A DNA stretch of 45,175 nt, taken from Lentisphaerota bacterium (GTDB lineage: Bacteria; Verrucomicrobiota; Lentisphaeria; Oligosphaerales; JABHEG01). The position numbers were made by a program, and so were the translations under genes. Shown here piece by piece: positions 42,705 to 45,175 of the stretch. The DNA lies in NCBI GenBank assembly GCA_018676675.1, contig JABHEG010000263.1, forward strand, positions 1 through 45,175, read 5' to 3'. The notes under the pieces are model-generated. The model saw nothing but the letters and a program-made list of their open reading frames with translations. It ran no database searches and was not told the origin of the DNA. Every line of letters starts with the position of its first letter. The first letter of the stretch is position 1.

Positions 42705-43432
42705 GCCTCCTCACCTCCAGTCTCGTCGGGACAGGGCCCCGTGTCGAGCAGATCAGTATCCCATGGGTTGGACACGCTTCGCAAGACCCCTCCCACATAG
42801 ACTTCGCTGACATACGTCCGCACGAACTTCCCAGTCCCGTCCCCGTTGTTCACGTACCGCAAGTTCGTCATCACCTGCCGGACCACGGTCAATCCGCCGA
42901 GCTGATTGATTGGCTCGAGGTGATAGTTGATGGCTGCCTTCTCAGCCTTGGACACGGTGGCGATGCGGTAGACATACTGCACCCACCCCGACCAGGTGAG
43001 GCTCGCGGCTTCGCTCCCGATCACCTCATCAGTTTGGTAGTCCTCTTCCGGCTCGTCCGCCGTATTGGTCACAAACGTGAGTTCGCTGGATGTCGACGGG
43101 TTGTTGTAGTACTTGACGACCAGCCACACATCAGTGTCCGTGGTCAGCGGGAAGGTCTCGGCTGCCTTCTGGTGTTGCGTGCTCCCGTCATACACCCACC
43201 CCGCCCCTACCGTGAACTCGTCGCGGTCAGCGTTGAACGTGACCTTCCACAAGTGGTCGAGAACGTTCTCCACGTCAAGCCAGATCCGGAGGCCGTCAGT
43301 GTTGGGATCCGCGACCAGCGGCGCCTCGACCGTGAAGTTGTTGCACCACCGGGCGGTCTTGTTCATCCACAGCGTGATCGATCGCAGAGGCCCCTTGCCC
43401 GACCACCAGTCTTTGAGCCAGAAGCTATGCAT
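42701..43432 (-). CDS. Hypothetical protein, possibly structural
   Basis: A 243-residue protein of unknown family, without signal peptide or membrane segment. It is rich in Trp, Tyr, Thr and Val in alternating patterns (WKVTFNADRDEFTVGAG, DVWLVVKYYNN), which suggests a mostly beta structure. The ATG follows immediately on the TAA of the 85-residue gene, and its TGA overlaps the GTG of the Ser/Glu-tract gene. The aromatic N-terminus SFWLKDWWSGKGPLRS is distinctive. Gene order (repeat protein, small beta proteins, low-complexity protein) would fit a phage tail-tip or fibre region, but there is no sequence match to support this. Confidence 0.6.
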   Translation of the reverse strand: MHSFWLKDWWSGKGPLRSITLWMNKTARWCNNFTVEAPLVADPNTDGLRIWLDVENVLDHLWKVTFNADRDEFTVGAGWVYDGSTQHQKAAETFPLTTDTDVWLVVKYYNNPSTSSELTFVTNTADEPEEDYQTDEVIGSEAASLTWSGWVQYVYRIATVSKAEKAAINYHLEPINQLGGLTVVRQVMTNLRYVNNGDGTGKFVRTYVSEVYVGGVLRSVSNPWDTDLLDTGPCPDETGGEEA

Positions 43433-43690
43433 TTACGCCCAGGCCCCCTCGCTGCGATAGATGGCTACATACAGGCCATTTGCCCCCCCGTAGGCGATCT
43501 CGGGGCCGTGGTGCTGTAGGTCCGCGCCGCTGTACGTGGCAGGAGGGCTCTCGCCCCCGCTGTCGTCGATCGCCCAGGTCAACCGGTACTCGGTCACATT
43601 GCGGCTCTGTGCACCCAGGATCGTGTGGAATCGCCGTTCGACCTTGGTCGAGGGAATCACCTGGTAGTCGCTTGCGTCGAGGAAGGCCAT
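43433..43690 (-). CDS. Small hypothetical protein
   Basis: An 85-residue protein of unknown family. It is predicted mostly beta, with TEYRLTWAIDD and GGANGLYVAIYRS. Its ATG overlaps the TGA of the repeat-protein gene by one base (TGATG), and its TAA directly abuts the next ATG, so the gene is embedded in a translationally coupled series. No cysteines, signal or membrane segment. The sequence gives no function; a small virion or surface-assembly component is one possibility from context. Confidence 0.6.
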   Translation of the reverse strand: MAFLDASDYQVIPSTKVERRFHTILGAQSRNVTEYRLTWAIDDSGGESPPATYSGADLQHHGPEIAYGGANGLYVAIYRSEGAWA

Positions 43691-45175
43691 CAGCTAATCC
43701 CCAGTTCGGCTTGTGCCAGCCATGTCTTGATCTGGCGCAGTTCCGCGAGCATCTCACGCCCTGGGATCTGTGCAACCGGCGCCGCGGCCCTGGGCATCAC
43801 AGGGGCGGGCATGACCGGTTGCGGCACCACCGCGGCCGGCTGCGGGCTCGCGGCTATCTCGGGTTTCTGCCCCTCCCGCCAGCTGCTGACCTTCTCCTGG
43901 ATGCTCTTGGGGACGTAATCCCCGGCCTGCATGCGCTTCTCGAAGGCACCCATGCGTTCGTCGTTGCGGGTCTTTGAGCGATCCGCGAAGCCCTGCTGGA
44001 ACTCATTGCCGACCTCGGTAGCATGCCTGGACGCCGCACCCCACTTGTCACGCGCCTTCTGTCTGTCCTTCTCCGCCTTCTCCTCGGCCGTCAGCTTTGG
44101 CTCGGGGGAGGCCGCCGGGGCCACGGGGGCCGGAGGCGCTGCCGCTGACTCTCCAGGTTGCGCAGCCTGCGGGGCAACGGCGTCCGGCCATTCCCAGTCG
44201 CCGCCCAGCCTATGGTCGGAGGAGAGTCTCTCCTCAAGCTCCCCGAGCATCTCCTCCACGAAGCTGGACGCCGTCCCGTCAACTCCGGGCTGTGGAACGG
44301 ACTTCGGCTCTACCGGGTCCGGTGCCGTCCGTTCCTCGTCACGGGTGACGGCCTGATCGTCGACGTTGACGATGCGGTCGACCGTCTGGTCTGCGGGCTC
44401 CGCGACTCCCGGATCCGCGATCGCAATCTCACGGGTGAGGATCTGATCGGTCTCGATCGAGACGCCCTGGTCTTCGGTGTCGACCGTTCGACCGATCGCT
44501 TGATCCGCCGGCGTCTCGGTACCGGGGTCCTCGAGGACGACGTCGCGCTGCACGGTCTGACCTGCAGGAGTGGCAACGCCCTGGTCTTCGGTGTCGACCG
44601 TTCGACCGATCGCTTGATCCGCAGGCGTCTCGGTACCGGGATCCTCAAGGACGACGTCGCGCTGCACCGTCTGACCTGCAGGAGTGGCAACGCCCTGGTC
44701 TTCGGTGTCGACCGTCCTGGCGATCGCTTGATCCGCCGGCGTCTCGGCACCGGGATCCTCAAGGACGACGTCGCGCTGCAGCTGCTGATCGTCCGGAGTA
44801 CTCACGCCCTGGTCGGTGACACCGATGTCGCGGTCGACCGTCTGATCTGCGGGCTCCGCAACTCCCGGATCCGCGATCGCGATTTCACGGTCGATCGTCT
44901 GATCCGCCGGCGTCTCGGTACCAGGATCCTCGAGGACGACATCGCGCTGCACGGTCTGACCTGCAGGAGTGGCAACGCCCTGGTCTTCGGTGTCAACCGT
45001 TCGACCGATCGCTTGATCCGCCGGCGTCTCGGTACCGGGATCCTCGAGGACGACGTCGCGCTGCACGGTCTGACCTGCAGGAGTGGCAACGCCCTGGTCT
45101 TCGGTGTCGACCGTTCGACCGATCGCTTGATCCGCCGGCGTCTCGGTACCGGGGTCCTCGAGGACGACGTCGCGC
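43690..45175 (-). CDS. Tandem-repeat protein, 5' end beyond the window
   Basis: At least 494 residues are visible; the frame runs off the right edge inside the repeats, so the true start is not seen (the GTG at 45066 is a repeat valine, not a start). The N-terminal two-fifths of the visible part is made of 19-residue repeats of the form R-x-x-x-x-x-D-x-G-x-x-x-P-A-D-Q-x-x-x. After them come a helical stretch (SFVEEMLGELEERL), an Ala/Pro linker, a charged coiled-coil-like helix (LTAEEKAEKDRQKARDKWG), a second Ala/Pro linker and a terminal helix (MLAELRQIKTWLAQAELGIS). It could be a surface or virion protein with an extended acidic stalk. No family is recognised. Confidence 0.7.
   Translation of the reverse strand, partial: RDVVLEDPGTETPADQAIGRTVDTEDQGVATPAGQTVQRDVVLEDPGTETPADQAIGRTVDTEDQGVATPAGQTVQRDVVLEDPGTETPADQTIDREIAIADPGVAEPADQTVDRDIGVTDQGVSTPDDQQLQRDVVLEDPGAETPADQAIARTVDTEDQGVATPAGQTVQRDVVLEDPGTETPADQAIGRTVDTEDQGVATPAGQTVQRDVVLEDPGTETPADQAIGRTVDTEDQGVSIETDQILTREIAIADPGVAEPADQTVDRIVNVDDQAVTRDEERTAPDPVEPKSVPQPGVDGTASSFVEEMLGELEERLSSDHRLGGDWEWPDAVAPQAAQPGESAAAPPAPVAPAASPEPKLTAEEKAEKDRQKARDKWGAASRHATEVGNEFQQGFADRSKTRNDERMGAFEKRMQAGDYVPKSIQEKVSSWREGQKPEIAASPQPAAVVPQPVMPAPVMPRAAAPVAQIPGREMLAELRQIKTWLAQAELGIS
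44320..45174. repeat. 57-bp coding tandem repeats (15 units visible)
   Basis: Fourteen full and one decayed 57-bp unit, each coding 19 residues. Reading from the window edge the unit types run A B A B A C D A B A B A B C, then a degenerate unit; A is RDVVLEDPGTETPADQAIG, B is RTVDTEDQGVATPAGQTVQ, C begins REIAIADPG and D begins RDIGVTDQG. The A-B pair makes a 114-bp higher-order repeat whose copies are nearly identical in DNA, pointing to recent expansion or gene conversion. The array continues outside the window. Confidence 0.9.

Noticed and set aside
44320..45174. CRISPR array
   Set aside because: The 57-bp units are contiguous, have no unique spacers and code in frame for a 19-residue protein repeat.
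45066..45175. GTG at 45066 as true start of the repeat protein
   Set aside because: The frame and the repeats continue unbroken to the window edge; that GTG is a repeat valine codon.

Overview
The window is about 60% GC, mostly protein-coding, and dominated by large exported polysaccharide-active enzymes. The mix of families (GH123/DUF4091, DUF4838, PcRGLX/YetA-like lyase, heparinase II/III, GH50-like, GH20, a beta-helix lipoprotein, several CBM and LamG modules) resembles a Planctomycetes-Verrucomicrobia-Lentisphaerae relative, perhaps a Lentisphaerota- or Kiritimatiellota-type heterotroph. That placement is inferred from gene content only; no rRNA or tRNA was seen.

Region 1 (about 1-15.3 kb, all minus strand) reads from a sialidase (15292) through an M19 dipeptidase-like protein, a giant CBM9/PcRGLX/LamG lyase-like protein, a GH123-like enzyme, a GH50-like enzyme and a second sialidase to a nucleoside 2-deoxyribosyltransferase. 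Two junctions are 4-nt start/stop overlaps. Exported enzymes (signal peptides) alternate with apparently cytoplasmic ones (sialidases, dipeptidase-like protein, deoxyribosyltransferase), as expected if a complex glycan is cut outside and fragments are finished inside. A short unannotated-type small protein (15603-15848) and REP-like repeats lie in the gap to region 2.

Region 2 (about 16-32.4 kb) holds a heparinase II/III-type lyase (minus), a CocE/NonD esterase-type hydrolase (plus), a DUF4838 protein (minus), a GH2-like protein lacking the usual acid/base glutamate (plus) and a GH20 beta-hexosaminidase (plus). Two divergent intergenic regions (20.0 and 24.7 kb) are the likely regulatory nodes. 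Hexosaminidase, GH123-like and sialidase genes together suggest an amino-sugar- and acid-containing glycan (host glycan, glycosaminoglycan or algal sulfated polysaccharide). No transporter, TonB/Sus pair, sulfatase or regulator is encoded here.

Region 3 (32.4-37.4 kb, minus) contains housekeeping proA, a beta-helix lipoprotein with a CBM9-like C-terminus, and an exported SUMF1-fold protein without the catalytic cysteines. A long hairpin abuts the ribosome-binding site of the last.

Region 4 (37.7-45.2 kb, minus, runs off the window) is a tightly coupled six-gene operon of different character: a protein with 57-bp/19-residue tandem repeats, two small proteins of unknown function, a Ser/Glu-tract protein, a 1051-residue glycosyltransferase with three GT-A-like units, and a radical SAM enzyme whose SPASM-like cysteine region precedes the radical SAM core. 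This is the best candidate for an undescribed system: either a protein-modification cassette that decorates the serine tract, or the adsorption end of a prophage or phage-like element carrying its own modification enzymes. No terminase, portal, capsid or integrase is visible, so the phage reading is only inference.
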